Made by a program: the position numbers and the translations under genes. From assembly GCA_900316995.1 (NCBI GenBank), contig ONEZ01000002.1:1-64000 (forward strand): DNA of 64,000 nt. Reading direction: 5' to 3'. Shown piece after piece: positions 29,001 through 37,786 of the stretch. The notes under the pieces are model-generated. The model did no database searches and was not told where the DNA came from. It was given only the letters and a program-made list of their open reading frames with translations. Positions within the stretch are counted from its first letter, which is position 1. Each line of letters begins with the position of its first letter. The stretch is from an uncultured Bacteroidales bacterium. GTDB taxonomy: Bacteria > Bacteroidota > Bacteroidia > Bacteroidales > Paludibacteraceae.

Positions 29001-32000
29001 AGAAAAGCCTGGTACGGGTTCTGCTATTAGCTTTGGCAACCAAAAAGCAGGTGAATACCGTATAGCTGCAAGAAATACAACCACTGGTTGTACCACAGAT
29101 ATGAATGGTCGTGTAACGCTCACAGAAAATAAGGTTCCAACTGCCGCTATCTCTGGTAGTACATCAATATGTGTAGGCAGTGATGCAAACCTTAATCTTA
29201 CTGTTAATGATTACTTCAGCTCATACGTTGTTACATATAAGGTGGCTTCAAGCGGTGCTGAGATAGGCGTTAGCGCTGACCACTTTACTGTTTCTCCAGC
29301 AGCTACTGAAACATATAACATTGTTAAGGTAGAGGATGCTAACGGTTGTGTTAGAACATATTCAGCTCCATTTGCTGATGCTCAAAAGGCGGTTGTAACG
29401 GTAGATAAAACACCAGTAAGTATTGCAGGTGTTGCTCAGACCCAGTATAACAACTCCATATTTACAATGGCTGCCAACCAGCCTCAGATTGATGAGACTG
29501 GCGTTTGGTCTATTGTTTCAATCACTCCTATAGGTGCCGCTACTCCTGTAATTACAAACAAGAACTTGTACAATACAACAGTAACAGGTGTAGGGGTAGG
29601 CTCTACAGTAACTCTCCAGTGGACAGTATCAAGCGCACTTGACGTTTGTGCTCCTGCAAGTTCAACCGTGGAGATTAAGAATGTTGACGGTACAGACCTT
29701 GCTCTGACATCACAGTTTGAGAACGGTGCATACTGTGCTAATGAAGAGCCTAAGCTAACCATTACTCTTGTAAATGGTGCTGCACGTGACGCTTCTGATG
29801 TTGTAGTTACAAATGCTATAAGCAAGGCGTCAATAAAGGATGGTTCCGTAACAGTATCTTCCGGTACATACGATTATACAAGTAATATATGGACTGTAGG
29901 TGATATTGTATCAGGAAGTACTGTAACTCTTACTGCATTGACTGTTCCTACTTCTGCTGTCACCGATGCTAACATAACAGACAAAGCTTACGTTAGCAGT
30001 GCCAACGGCATTAACTACGCATCGTACGATGCAGCTCCCGCCTCTATGAAGACCACAGCAACAACAACTGCTCACGCAGTACCAGTGCTTGCTGAGGCTG
30101 ACGTTACAGTAGTTAACAATACAAGTTGTGATGATGCAAATCTTACAGGTTCTATCACAGTAAAGGCAGGATTCTATGAATACAGCTTTGACGGTGGAAC
30201 GACCTGGGGCACAAGCAACACACTTGCCGGTATTAAGAGTGGCTCATACAGTATCAAAGTTCGTAGCCAGTACGGGTGCGTTTCAAATGCTATCCCAGCC
30301 ATTGTAGAGAACAAGGCTGTACAGCCAGTAATACAAAGAGTAGCCGCTACTAATAATGGCGAGTACTGTGAGGGTGTAGCTTCTGACGTACACATAGTAG
30401 TGGCAGGTTCTCAGACAGAGTTTAACTACCAGCTCTACAAGGAGGATGGCTCTTCAACATCATTAGCGCCTGTAGGCCGTGCAGTTCCTGGTACAGGTTC
30501 TTCACTTGACTTTGGCGCATTTGAAGCTGGTAAATATTATGTAAAGGCAGTTAGCAAGATATCAGAGACTTGCGACGCCTTTATGAATGACAACGCTGTA
30601 GAGATAACTGAGAATCCAAAACCAGTCCTCACATACAAGATATATGAGAAGGGTACAACTAAAGAGATTGTAGCACCATACGTTCTGACATGTAATGTTC
30701 CTGAAATGGACATCGTTCTTGACGGTGGCGCCACATATCAGTGGAGTGACGGTGAGACCCAGCAGACCAGAACTGTTAGCGAGTCATTCTCTAAGAATGT
30801 ATATCCTATCAGTGAAAAGGGCTGCTCTGGTGAGGCTGTTGAAATCAATATAACAGTTGATAAGGAGACTCCTAAAGATGTTAAGATTGTTACAACTCCT
30901 GCTGACGCAGACCTTACACTTACATGTAAGAATCAGGAGCTGACACTCACAGCATCTTCTACCACAGCTAATGTAACATATAAGTGGAACGACGCTGCTC
31001 AGACTGAGGGCACTGTTCTTAAGGTTTCAGACATTTCAACTCAGAATATTTACAAGGTTACTGTTACAGCAGCTAACGGTTGTACAAGTGAATCTGAGGT
31101 GGAAATCAAAGAGAATAAGAACAAACCTCTTGTTACCATCTCAAGCAAGGATGAGACAGGCGCGGATAACGACCTGCTTAACTGTACACATCCAGAGCTT
31201 ACTCTCACAGCTAATGTTAACAACACTGAGGCTGTAGGTGTATGCACATTTGAGTGGTCAACACTCAGTCAGACTCCATATTCATCTAACAATCCTCTTA
31301 CAGTTACGAGCGCTGATATTTATAGCGTAGTTGCAACAGGTGAGAATGGTTGTGCAAGTGAAAAGGTTAATAAGACTATCAGAGAAGACTTCGAAAAGCC
31401 AATTGTAACTATTGAGGCTCCTACTGACACTCTTACATGTAATCCTCTTGGCCGTACGATTACTCTTACCGCCAAATCTGATATTGCAAACTCCACATTT
31501 GTTTGGAATACACAGGAGACTGCCGCCTCTCTGACGGTTAATGCCGGCGGTGATTACAGTGTTATGGCAACCGCTCCTAACGGATGCCAGAGTGATATGG
31601 CTGCATCAATTAATATTACAGATAAGACAGGAGAGCCTTCAATATCAATTGACCAGTCAGCTGCAATTGTAACTTGCGAGGATGTAACCCTTACAGCAAG
31701 TTGTAACAGCTGTCAGGCTCCGGAGGACCGCATCGTCAGATATAAGTGGAATGATGTAAGCTTTACAGAGGGTGATGTTCTTGTAATAAATAAGAAGGGC
31801 ACATACACTGTTACAGCTGTTAACCGCTTTGATTGTGTTGCCACTGCAACAGTTGAAATTGATGAGGATAAGACAGCTCCTGTAATTGAGATTACACCTG
31901 ATGGTGGCACTCTCACTTGCGCTGAACCTGAGCTTACCGTTACAGTAGTTGAGAAATCAGGCCTCAGAGATGTATCATACGTCTGGACAGATGATCAATC

Positions 32001-33093
32001 AGAGAGCGCAGAGCGTAAATTCACAAGACCTGATATTTACACAGTTGTTGCTACAAATAACGCAACAAAGTGTACAACTGAGGCAAGCGTTGAGATTAAG
32101 CAGAACACCAAGTTCCCTTCACTTAACGTAGTGGCTCTTGAGTCTGTATGTATGCCTGCTACAGTTGATATAAGCAAGGCAGTTGCAAGCAGCTCAGTTT
32201 ATGATGAGATATTCTATTATGACGCACCTGGTTCTACCGTTCCTATGGCTTCAACAGTTGTGGATGTAGATGAAACCACTACATACTACGTTCAGGCGGT
32301 AGGTGTGAATGGCAGCGGTTGCGCAAGTGAAATCATGCCAATAGTTGTAGCTGCCAGAAGACTTGCTGACACACCTACAGTGGTTCCTTACGATGAGTGC
32401 CCTGTTCCTGGTAAGAAGAGCATGAGAGACCTTGTTACATCTGACAAGACAAACCTCAAGTTCTATGACAGCATTGAAGGTGGTAGCGAGGTTAGTGATA
32501 TGTTTGACGCTGCTACAGAAAACAGCGACTATACATATTACGTATCTAACACTACTAAAGACCAGTGTGAGAGTGAGCGTGCTGAAATCAACATCCATGT
32601 TGATGGTACAATAGATTATGACTTGATAGCAAGTGCTGCCGAGGTTATCGCAGCTCAGGATGAGGTTACAATCTCAGTAATTCCTACCAAGGATACACAA
32701 ATTGAGAAGTACTCTTGGACTAAGAATGGTAATGCATTCCAATCTGACAGTGATGAGATAACTGACATTCTCTATACCAATAGTGAGTTCGCCGTTAACG
32801 CATCAGGCAGATGTAACTCAATTACCAAGAAGGTTACTGTAAGAGCATTGTGGCCTACAGTAATTGTTCCTGACGGTCCTGGTAAGAATGGTGAGTTTGC
32901 AAGAGGTTGCAACATCACAGTGTTCAACCGTTTCAACGAGAAAGTGTTTGAAGGTAACGACGGATGGGACGGCACACTTAACTGCGCTCTTGCAAAGAAG
33001 GGTGTGAAGGCTGACCCAGGTGTTTATTACTATTACATTGTAATTCCTGACGGTTCAACTCAGAAGGGTATAATTGAGGTAGTGAAGTTCTAA
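23068..33093 (+). CDS. Very large T9SS type B cargo protein (cassette 3, first gene)
   Basis: This 3341-residue protein is the largest in the window. I start it at the ATG at 23068 (MKKLFTSFKKVTLSALF); a TTG six bases earlier is possible. The signal peptide is followed by a Ser/Thr-rich N-terminus. The Cys-rich domain shared with cassette 1 lies at about residues 227-452 (FYEDFGSY, YAIVTNPIWGGCG, DHTQGG, LGGMLMLNC, GNDLLIDDIEF). DUF11-like blocks follow (to about 26000). Then come six SGS-type units near 26800, 27310, 27825, 28345, 28855 and 30335, several paired with SprB-like units (YNGSYSISAKGGSGSGYLYS ... KDSKGC). After that come Ig-like units, some starting LTCxxxELTLTA, and a type B sorting domain from 32847. 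It is followed by a second cargo gene (1519 aa) before the PorP/SprF gene. A surface filament or adhesin is the likely role. Confidence 0.9.
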   Translation: MKKLFTSFKKVTLSALFLMAALSVQSATYYLWRGTSNNPSSASMVASASSSGSTVTFTQDGLSTSTTYYYGIGTNSSSYTGLMWTSGVSQTGNVGGTTSEGSTPATQEYYVGSTRYMWTRIKPLVESLKITGTISGSNVSINYAAGFSITADSDTYKLLDVATLTAAGGSSPYKWEYSTDGGSTYTTISGATGSSITFTLTANTTFKCTDGAGKVATYSVKLSTSCSSGTQIFYEDFGSYGASGSYTADKRRSSCDDVPSSYFYVSECYTMKNGGDYAIVTNPIWGGCGDQGVSAWGCDCTSGFWYRNTYDHTQGGPDASGKLGGMLMLNCKDGSQSNPDVLYQKTVTISCPNTLLNVSLWVQAAWDASRGSNPVSTKFVLRDGGPTGTVLDEEEIEISGSQITSGWTQINGTFTATSTTVTIQFVNMTSHGDAGNDLLIDDIEFYACRPDANLQVSDATLNPTTATDGTVTVYAVKPYQNATHYDQVGLEAVFNTSTIANPYYYWLRSIDNGSTWTEVFGASGYGSSYKSYTVKSTALGWYKVAIATDRQSAINIVNGTTDVCGLATVTNVAKVLGNDISVNMSLASDLCRGKEAQYDIVVTNPFDYEIKNVGVNFTAGEEGAYTASSITHTSGPSITYSKVTETQYNIVISNLSANSSVRFSYKATPTVWTEGLQNTAKTYITYIRNQKPSTCAAADCMWNQSYDAAPDASKATVTGNILETCDDFSLTLSPTTLNICYGNSDGFNIYLKNNGTEESTPTGIKMTLPSNIDVVLCGGSGFTYDPATGIIESTAVPAGATRVCNVEIVPTSMAAATIGFELTTDHTKTASLPVVIEECLPTLTVDALNEAVCYGTHAKQFVVTVKNEYGFNLNNVIIGTELTSNISTARGFVPSIGTYDDASGHWTIPTLESGVTATLEISYVANYPGTSTVKSWFYDFFNLGRNYTYATSKAKDSDSQTSLEELNANITVTGDPTICVGSSSEITITPVSGTAPFSITYSDGSSTNTITNVTGSRAISVSPASSTTYSLVSMSDARSCQKTFSTGADVTINVDKKPVGNAGTLAQQCNNDVFQLAGTLLTGTGVWTTSTAGVVIDDAASPTTTISNVPLNGDVEMVWTVSNGVCPAVTSSVHAINNDCTDLTATIGDVRDICAGGDLNYKITITNGSTVTANNVKVGYTRPDNTIGTKTYSSIAPGASEVIIDTYSAPASTESSSKEVSVKAIKDGGSFITDIKNFTVNPLPANQTITASATAYCAGSNVTLGLAGSQSGVTYTLNRGNGVPAATMPGTGSALDFSGTYTSDRYTVHAVYDATSCQTDMTEAMTITENPLPTISVDTTYNKNCVAPFSGEYTINGSDGSAPYMYSNDGGSTYSSNNTYKGLESAMVQARVKDANGCESEVRSFELINSATTPTQFNVMASATEYCAVDATSGVTITLSGSENGFNYQLMKNGTVVKTLSGDGGVLDFGTVQDGTYKVYATNETTKCSEYMRGEITIERNELPQPTVSATNNTRCVTEYNGSYSISAKGGSGSGYLYSINGSEFSSVNGKTKQQSASDVVRVKDSKGCISAEVPAVILDSPVALQVFSMTSADPNNEYCEGTAGVELGLSGSENNVNYTISEASGAFAPVTVAGNGSAISFGAQKAGSYTVHAVNVLTGCEADMTGSITLIENKRPVTDATLAHNDRCSDPYNGYYEIHATSGSGNYLFSIDNGTTFSAKYRYDNIKQADIYAKSKDSKGCVSEAYHIVVNNNATPLTKFDLLSDGGKTTYCSNEDGVALSLSGSENDVVYTLYKDGVSVDDFSGSGSSINFGKRAAGTYNVTALNSLTGCTADMNGSVTLHSKPAPKADFSVSNNTRCLAPYNGSYTILATGGSGSGYTYSNNDGQSFGNQYFWDEVASADFYAKVKDGDGCISDHVRVIVENKASDMTVYDIQTAAGATSYCANTEGVEILLSGSQNGAEFIYSLINATTGATVVEKPGTGSAISFGNQKAGEYRIAARNTTTGCTTDMNGRVTLTENKVPTAAISGSTSICVGSDANLNLTVNDYFSSYVVTYKVASSGAEIGVSADHFTVSPAATETYNIVKVEDANGCVRTYSAPFADAQKAVVTVDKTPVSIAGVAQTQYNNSIFTMAANQPQIDETGVWSIVSITPIGAATPVITNKNLYNTTVTGVGVGSTVTLQWTVSSALDVCAPASSTVEIKNVDGTDLALTSQFENGAYCANEEPKLTITLVNGAARDASDVVVTNAISKASIKDGSVTVSSGTYDYTSNIWTVGDIVSGSTVTLTALTVPTSAVTDANITDKAYVSSANGINYASYDAAPASMKTTATTTAHAVPVLAEADVTVVNNTSCDDANLTGSITVKAGFYEYSFDGGTTWGTSNTLAGIKSGSYSIKVRSQYGCVSNAIPAIVENKAVQPVIQRVAATNNGEYCEGVASDVHIVVAGSQTEFNYQLYKEDGSSTSLAPVGRAVPGTGSSLDFGAFEAGKYYVKAVSKISETCDAFMNDNAVEITENPKPVLTYKIYEKGTTKEIVAPYVLTCNVPEMDIVLDGGATYQWSDGETQQTRTVSESFSKNVYPISEKGCSGEAVEINITVDKETPKDVKIVTTPADADLTLTCKNQELTLTASSTTANVTYKWNDAAQTEGTVLKVSDISTQNIYKVTVTAANGCTSESEVEIKENKNKPLVTISSKDETGADNDLLNCTHPELTLTANVNNTEAVGVCTFEWSTLSQTPYSSNNPLTVTSADIYSVVATGENGCASEKVNKTIREDFEKPIVTIEAPTDTLTCNPLGRTITLTAKSDIANSTFVWNTQETAASLTVNAGGDYSVMATAPNGCQSDMAASINITDKTGEPSISIDQSAAIVTCEDVTLTASCNSCQAPEDRIVRYKWNDVSFTEGDVLVINKKGTYTVTAVNRFDCVATATVEIDEDKTAPVIEITPDGGTLTCAEPELTVTVVEKSGLRDVSYVWTDDQSESAERKFTRPDIYTVVATNNATKCTTEASVEIKQNTKFPSLNVVALESVCMPATVDISKAVASSSVYDEIFYYDAPGSTVPMASTVVDVDETTTYYVQAVGVNGSGCASEIMPIVVAARRLADTPTVVPYDECPVPGKKSMRDLVTSDKTNLKFYDSIEGGSEVSDMFDAATENSDYTYYVSNTTKDQCESERAEINIHVDGTIDYDLIASAAEVIAAQDEVTISVIPTKDTQIEKYSWTKNGNAFQSDSDEITDILYTNSEFAVNASGRCNSITKKVTVRALWPTVIVPDGPGKNGEFARGCNITVFNRFNEKVFEGNDGWDGTLNCALAKKGVKADPGVYYYYIVIPDGSTQKGIIEVVKF

Positions 33094-33113
33094 AATTGAA
33101 TATTTGCATGTCC

Positions 33114-33175
33114 GTCATACTGAGCGAAGCGAAGTGTCCCGCATTAGCGTGGTCACTTGCTCTGCTCAGCATGAC
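33114..33175. repeat. REP-like inverted repeat of the CTGAGCG family, copy 1
   Basis: The arms GTCATACTGAGCGAAGCG (from 33114) and its near complement ending GCTCAGCATGAC (33175) form a hairpin of about 22 bp per arm in the 120-bp gap between the two cargo genes of cassette 3. Shorter relatives lie at 39897, 41093 and 62568. Confidence 0.8.
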
Positions 33176-33213
33176 AGGGGCAAATCCTAATAAGTATAAC
33201 AAAACATTTAATT

Positions 33214-36200
33214 ATGAAGAGTGTTTATACATCGGTTAAGAGAATTTTGTTTTTAGCTGGCATGCTGATGTTTGCCACATCGGCCTATTCTGACTATGTT
33301 ATCAGCGTATATAAGGATGGTTGGAATCGCCAGTTCACATTCCATCAGGCATCCGGTAGCGAGTTTGTATGTGATAACATTGTTATAGAGAATTACACTG
33401 GAAAAACCTCAGATTATATGTTCTGGATTGGAAACGGCGGATGGGAGAGCGGCAAGTCAGAAAATGTTTCCTTGAGCAATTACCTTGGATCATGTGGCTC
33501 AGGCGTTTTTTCCGCCAAAATATACAATGATAGCGGGGACAAGAACTACTATCCGCATGATTTTACATGCCAGTCAAATGACTGTGCCGTCCAGACTAAG
33601 GGCTCCTCAATACCTGCCAACACTATAATTTTCTTTGACAATTCAAATAACACCATACCTGGTGGCTCCATATATCTTTCAGTGCCTACTGAAAGCGGTA
33701 ATGGAAACGCCACTACATTAAATCAAGGCAGTTATGTTCCAAGCAGGGACAAATGGTACACTATGACAGATATGGGTAATGGTGTATGGCGCACCATTAT
33801 TACAGATGCGTCGTCATACGGCCGTATGAGTTTCTGGAGTAAGGATATGTCTGGATACGGTGATGTTTGGCAGGCTACGGTGGCTTTCCAAATTCCATAT
33901 CAGAGTGGCAAGAATATCTTTAAGTCCAACACTACTGAATGCTATAATGATAACCGTCAGACCTCGTATGCAACAAAGGGAGCCTGGGATACGCGTAGCG
34001 GTCTTGACCTTACGGCAAGTGCATACTCCTTCAAGGAGGGTGACACCACACCTATTACTCTTACAGCATTGGCTATAGGCATTCCAGCATCAACTTACAT
34101 ATTTGAGTATAAGACTTTTGATTCAGACCAGTGGCAGACACTTGCCTCTCAGTCAGCATCCACTTATACCTTAAGTGGAGCGGGACTCCCAAGCAAGACC
34201 ACATACTATCGCGTTAGATGTGGCTCCTATACATCGGAGGAGATTCGCATCGCCGTAATAATGCAATGTAAGGCGGAGAGCAGCAAGAACCTTATAAAGT
34301 ATGATTTTGGAACATTCAATGTACTGACAGGAACTGGCTCAAGAAGGTCTGCCTCTGGTATGGCTCCTGATTATACTTTCCGTGATTATCCGTCGTTAGT
34401 TGATGATGGTGATTACGCTGTAGTGCCTACTCCATATTATTGCGGTTGTGGTGCCGGCTCATCCGAGGGATGTGACCACTGCCACGATGTAGAGCATGAC
34501 TGCAATGGGAACTATTGGTTCCGTGATTTGGGCGACCATTCAGACCCGTCACACTCAAAATCTCCGTTCGGAGGCATGCTTTTCATAAATTTTGACCAGC
34601 ATAAGTCTAAAATTGCTTACGAACATGACCTTACGGCAGAGGAGAAGGGTCTCTTTGTGAAGGGCTCCACACTATCATTCTCCGCATGGTTTGCAAGTGC
34701 TACAAAGGATGCCGCTGGTATTCCAATTGACATGAAACTGAGTATCCAGTACAAGCCGGCTGGCTCAACTGTATGGCAGGATAAGGCATCTATTGCCACA
34801 CAGGTTTCATACGATGAAAAGTGGGAGCAGGGTATAACATCTATTGACATAGATGACGTAAACGGAGATTACCGTGTAATCATAGAGAACAATGCCGCCA
34901 GTGGGGTGGGTAATGACGTTCTTATTGATGATATATCTCTTGACCTCTGCATTCCAGACTTTAATGTGGAGTTCTATACTAATTCAGGAGATACATACAC
35001 GTCATACTCATACAAGAATATAGAGCATGTGGAGAACATTCGTATCCCTAAGAAGGATTACGGATTTGGTAACAGTAACACAGTTCTTCTTGTGGCTGTA
35101 GATGAAAGCAAGAGCATTGGTCAGGCAGGACGTTATAAGTATTTGGGTGAGATGTCTCTGAATAGTGCAGGTACATACTACACAACAACGCGTTCAGCCA
35201 CTCAGCTGATGAATGAGCTGAATGTAACCCCTGACTACAATGGCAAACTTCAGGTTATCATCACAGAACCTGGAACTAACATTCCTACTTTTGTCAGAGG
35301 TTTAGAGAATGGCACTATCAAGCCGTTCCCAGTGGGTGACACCAGCGTTCTGGCTTCAACTAATATGCTTTCATACAATATCAACTGCCAGCCAGCCATT
35401 TCCGCCCACATGAGTTCAACAGAACCTGTCTGTGAACTTTCAGGAAAGAAAGATGGTACAGAAATGCCAAGCATTGATGTTACATTCGGACATATATCTA
35501 ACTTTGTGGAGTTCTCTCTTGTGTTTGACGGCTCCACCACTTTGGTTAGTCATGAAGAGTTGGATCCTGATAAAGCGGCGGCTGGAAAGTTCTCTGTTTA
35601 TCTTGACAATTTTGAACAGACTGTACGTGTTCCTGGCACACATACCTTTGTGGTTCAGGTATATGAGTATATGCTTGACAGTCATGGAGAACCTAAACTG
35701 ATTTGTGAGAAGAGTGCTCAGACAGTAACTCTCGTGGTAAAGGACAAGCCTTCTTATAATGAGAACGCATGGCCTACACAGGTTGACTACTGCCTGCAGA
35801 AGTATCTTGAGGTTAGTGCGCTGCACACCACATCATACACTTGGTATGTGGAGAAGGGCGTTAGTCCTACAGAGAACTGGGAGCTTATACCAAACGCCAC
35901 AAGCGCAAGATACAATCTGCCTGTTGACCTTAAGGACGGCTGGCGTTACAAAGTTGAGTTGTCAAACGAGTATTGCGCTGTGGTTTCAAGTGAGCCTGTA
36001 ACTGTAAGCAGGGTGGCGTCTGACGCTCCAGCAACTAAGGATTATATTGATTGCGCTCTAAAGAGTGGCGGCACAATGAAACCTCTTGCAGATTTGGTTA
36101 AATCGGAGTACACACTGCTGAAATGGTACGAGGCAGACAAGACTACTGTGGTCACAGATCCAAGATTCAACACTGGAGCGGGCACAGAGGAGCCTGTGAT

Positions 36201-37773
36201 ATACTATGTGACAGATACAAGAGCCTCTGGCTGTGAGAGTGAGCCTTCAAAGGTTACTGTTCACGTTAAGCCAAATGCAGCTAATCCTGTTGCTGTAACT
36301 CCTTACTATAATGAATGTTTGGATGAGAGCAAGAGAGACCTTGACCTCAATACTCTGTTTAACTATAATCCAGACCTTGACTACCACTACTACAGCGCAG
36401 CTGGTGCTCTGAACAGCAGCATCGTTGACATTAGCCAGCCTGGTACAAACAAATACCAAGTGGAGGCTGTGCTTGAAGGCTGCTCATCTGATAAGACTCA
36501 GATACCTGTAACCGTAGTGGCTGTTTCTAATACTCCTGTGATAGTGGAAGGCGGCTATAATGAGTGTGCGGTTGACGGCACTAAGTCTCTTGCAGATTTG
36601 GTTACTTCAGATAAGACAGAACTTCACTGGTACGATGCAGCAGGTGCGGAGATTATCCCTGCGGTATTTTCAACAAGCACTCCTGTTAATGCCAAGGAGT
36701 ACTTTGTAACCAATACAGAACGTGACTTGTGCGTGAGCAAGAAAGCTGTAGCCACCGTCACCGTGCGTGTGAACTCTGTTAAGCCAATCACCAAGAACTA
36801 CAAGGATTGTCTTGATGAGAACAAACCAGAACTTGACTTGAACACATTGATTACTAATCCAAGTGAGGTAATGCAGTACAATTTCTATGACGCTGCAGGT
36901 CAGCGTATGGGAAGCAGTTTTGCAGACATCAGTGTTCCTGGCACTGCAAACTACTCGGTGGCTGCCGTATCTGAAGGTTGCCTCAGTGAGAAGAGCCCAA
37001 TGACAGTAACTGTTAAGAACAATGCAGTAGCTGCTGACATAAACGTGAACGGTGTGACTGCTTGTAAGGGCACATCTGCCCAGCTGAGCGCAACAACCAC
37101 AACTGTTCAGCCTTCACCTGTGTTCAACTGGTACGCCGATGCAGATTTGACTAATAAGATTGCCACAGGTGCTGTTTACTCGTTTACAGCATCAGAGGAT
37201 AATACGGTGTATGTAACAGTTCAGAACGCAGACTACTGTGAGAACCTGCCAGGAAATGGGGCAGAGGCTGAAATCACAGTTATGATTCCGGTTTCATCAA
37301 TGAAACTGACACCTGAGAAAGAGGCTATCCGCCTTGGAGACCAGACAGAGAAGACACTTGAACTTCAGCCTGCGGATGTCAGGTTCAAGTCTGTAACATG
37401 GACAGCAAATGACCAGGCGTTTGATCCTGAAAGCTTCCCTGCCACACCATATCAGACACAGAACTATAAGGTGGTTCTTGTGGATGAGTGTGACGTACGT
37501 CATGAGGCAACCGCTCTTACAGAGGTTGAGTGGCCTACCGTATTTATGCCGTATAATCCAGAAGGCACAAACTTTGATTTTGTGACCGGTGTTGAGGGTG
37601 GCATAGAACTGCTGGTGTTTGACCGTACAGGTAACATGGTGGCTCATACATACGACGGATGGGACGGCACTGTTAAGGATGGTAAATTTGCAATGCCTGA
37701 CGTATATTACTATAAGGCTATACTTCCAGACGGAAGCACAAAACTTGGAGCTGTAGAAATATTGAAAAAATAA
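33214..37773 (+). CDS. T9SS type B cargo protein (cassette 3, second gene)
   Basis: This 1519-residue protein has a signal peptide (LFLAGMLMFATSAYS). It has an N-terminal region with a starch-binding-like look (DYVISVYKDGWNRQFTFHQA; YTMTDMGNGVWRTI), which is a guess. The Cys-rich domain, also seen in the 1946- and 3341-residue proteins, lies at about residues 359-582 (YAVVPTPYYCGCG, FGGMLFINF, GNDVLIDDISL). Later parts have Ig-like units, including near repeats YNECxxxxxxxLxDLVTSDKT. It ends in a type B sorting domain (from 37530, WPTVFMPYNPEGTNFDF ... VEILKK) that differs clearly from the near-identical ends of the other three cargo proteins. It shares the PorP/SprF partner 13 bp downstream with, presumably, the 3341-residue protein upstream. 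No promoter module of the GTTAAA type precedes it, so it is probably transcribed with the upstream gene. Confidence 0.88.
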   Translation: MKSVYTSVKRILFLAGMLMFATSAYSDYVISVYKDGWNRQFTFHQASGSEFVCDNIVIENYTGKTSDYMFWIGNGGWESGKSENVSLSNYLGSCGSGVFSAKIYNDSGDKNYYPHDFTCQSNDCAVQTKGSSIPANTIIFFDNSNNTIPGGSIYLSVPTESGNGNATTLNQGSYVPSRDKWYTMTDMGNGVWRTIITDASSYGRMSFWSKDMSGYGDVWQATVAFQIPYQSGKNIFKSNTTECYNDNRQTSYATKGAWDTRSGLDLTASAYSFKEGDTTPITLTALAIGIPASTYIFEYKTFDSDQWQTLASQSASTYTLSGAGLPSKTTYYRVRCGSYTSEEIRIAVIMQCKAESSKNLIKYDFGTFNVLTGTGSRRSASGMAPDYTFRDYPSLVDDGDYAVVPTPYYCGCGAGSSEGCDHCHDVEHDCNGNYWFRDLGDHSDPSHSKSPFGGMLFINFDQHKSKIAYEHDLTAEEKGLFVKGSTLSFSAWFASATKDAAGIPIDMKLSIQYKPAGSTVWQDKASIATQVSYDEKWEQGITSIDIDDVNGDYRVIIENNAASGVGNDVLIDDISLDLCIPDFNVEFYTNSGDTYTSYSYKNIEHVENIRIPKKDYGFGNSNTVLLVAVDESKSIGQAGRYKYLGEMSLNSAGTYYTTTRSATQLMNELNVTPDYNGKLQVIITEPGTNIPTFVRGLENGTIKPFPVGDTSVLASTNMLSYNINCQPAISAHMSSTEPVCELSGKKDGTEMPSIDVTFGHISNFVEFSLVFDGSTTLVSHEELDPDKAAAGKFSVYLDNFEQTVRVPGTHTFVVQVYEYMLDSHGEPKLICEKSAQTVTLVVKDKPSYNENAWPTQVDYCLQKYLEVSALHTTSYTWYVEKGVSPTENWELIPNATSARYNLPVDLKDGWRYKVELSNEYCAVVSSEPVTVSRVASDAPATKDYIDCALKSGGTMKPLADLVKSEYTLLKWYEADKTTVVTDPRFNTGAGTEEPVIYYVTDTRASGCESEPSKVTVHVKPNAANPVAVTPYYNECLDESKRDLDLNTLFNYNPDLDYHYYSAAGALNSSIVDISQPGTNKYQVEAVLEGCSSDKTQIPVTVVAVSNTPVIVEGGYNECAVDGTKSLADLVTSDKTELHWYDAAGAEIIPAVFSTSTPVNAKEYFVTNTERDLCVSKKAVATVTVRVNSVKPITKNYKDCLDENKPELDLNTLITNPSEVMQYNFYDAAGQRMGSSFADISVPGTANYSVAAVSEGCLSEKSPMTVTVKNNAVAADINVNGVTACKGTSAQLSATTTTVQPSPVFNWYADADLTNKIATGAVYSFTASEDNTVYVTVQNADYCENLPGNGAEAEITVMIPVSSMKLTPEKEAIRLGDQTEKTLELQPADVRFKSVTWTANDQAFDPESFPATPYQTQNYKVVLVDECDVRHEATALTEVEWPTVFMPYNPEGTNFDFVTGVEGGIELLVFDRTGNMVAHTYDGWDGTVKDGKFAMPDVYYYKAILPDGSTKLGAVEILKK

Positions 37774-37786
37774 ATAATCAAAGTAT

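Noticed and set aside
26800..29140. Regularly spaced repeats that could suggest a CRISPR array
   Set aside because: The repeats are protein-level units of ~85-165 residues with diverged DNA in one open frame, not short identical repeats with unique spacers.
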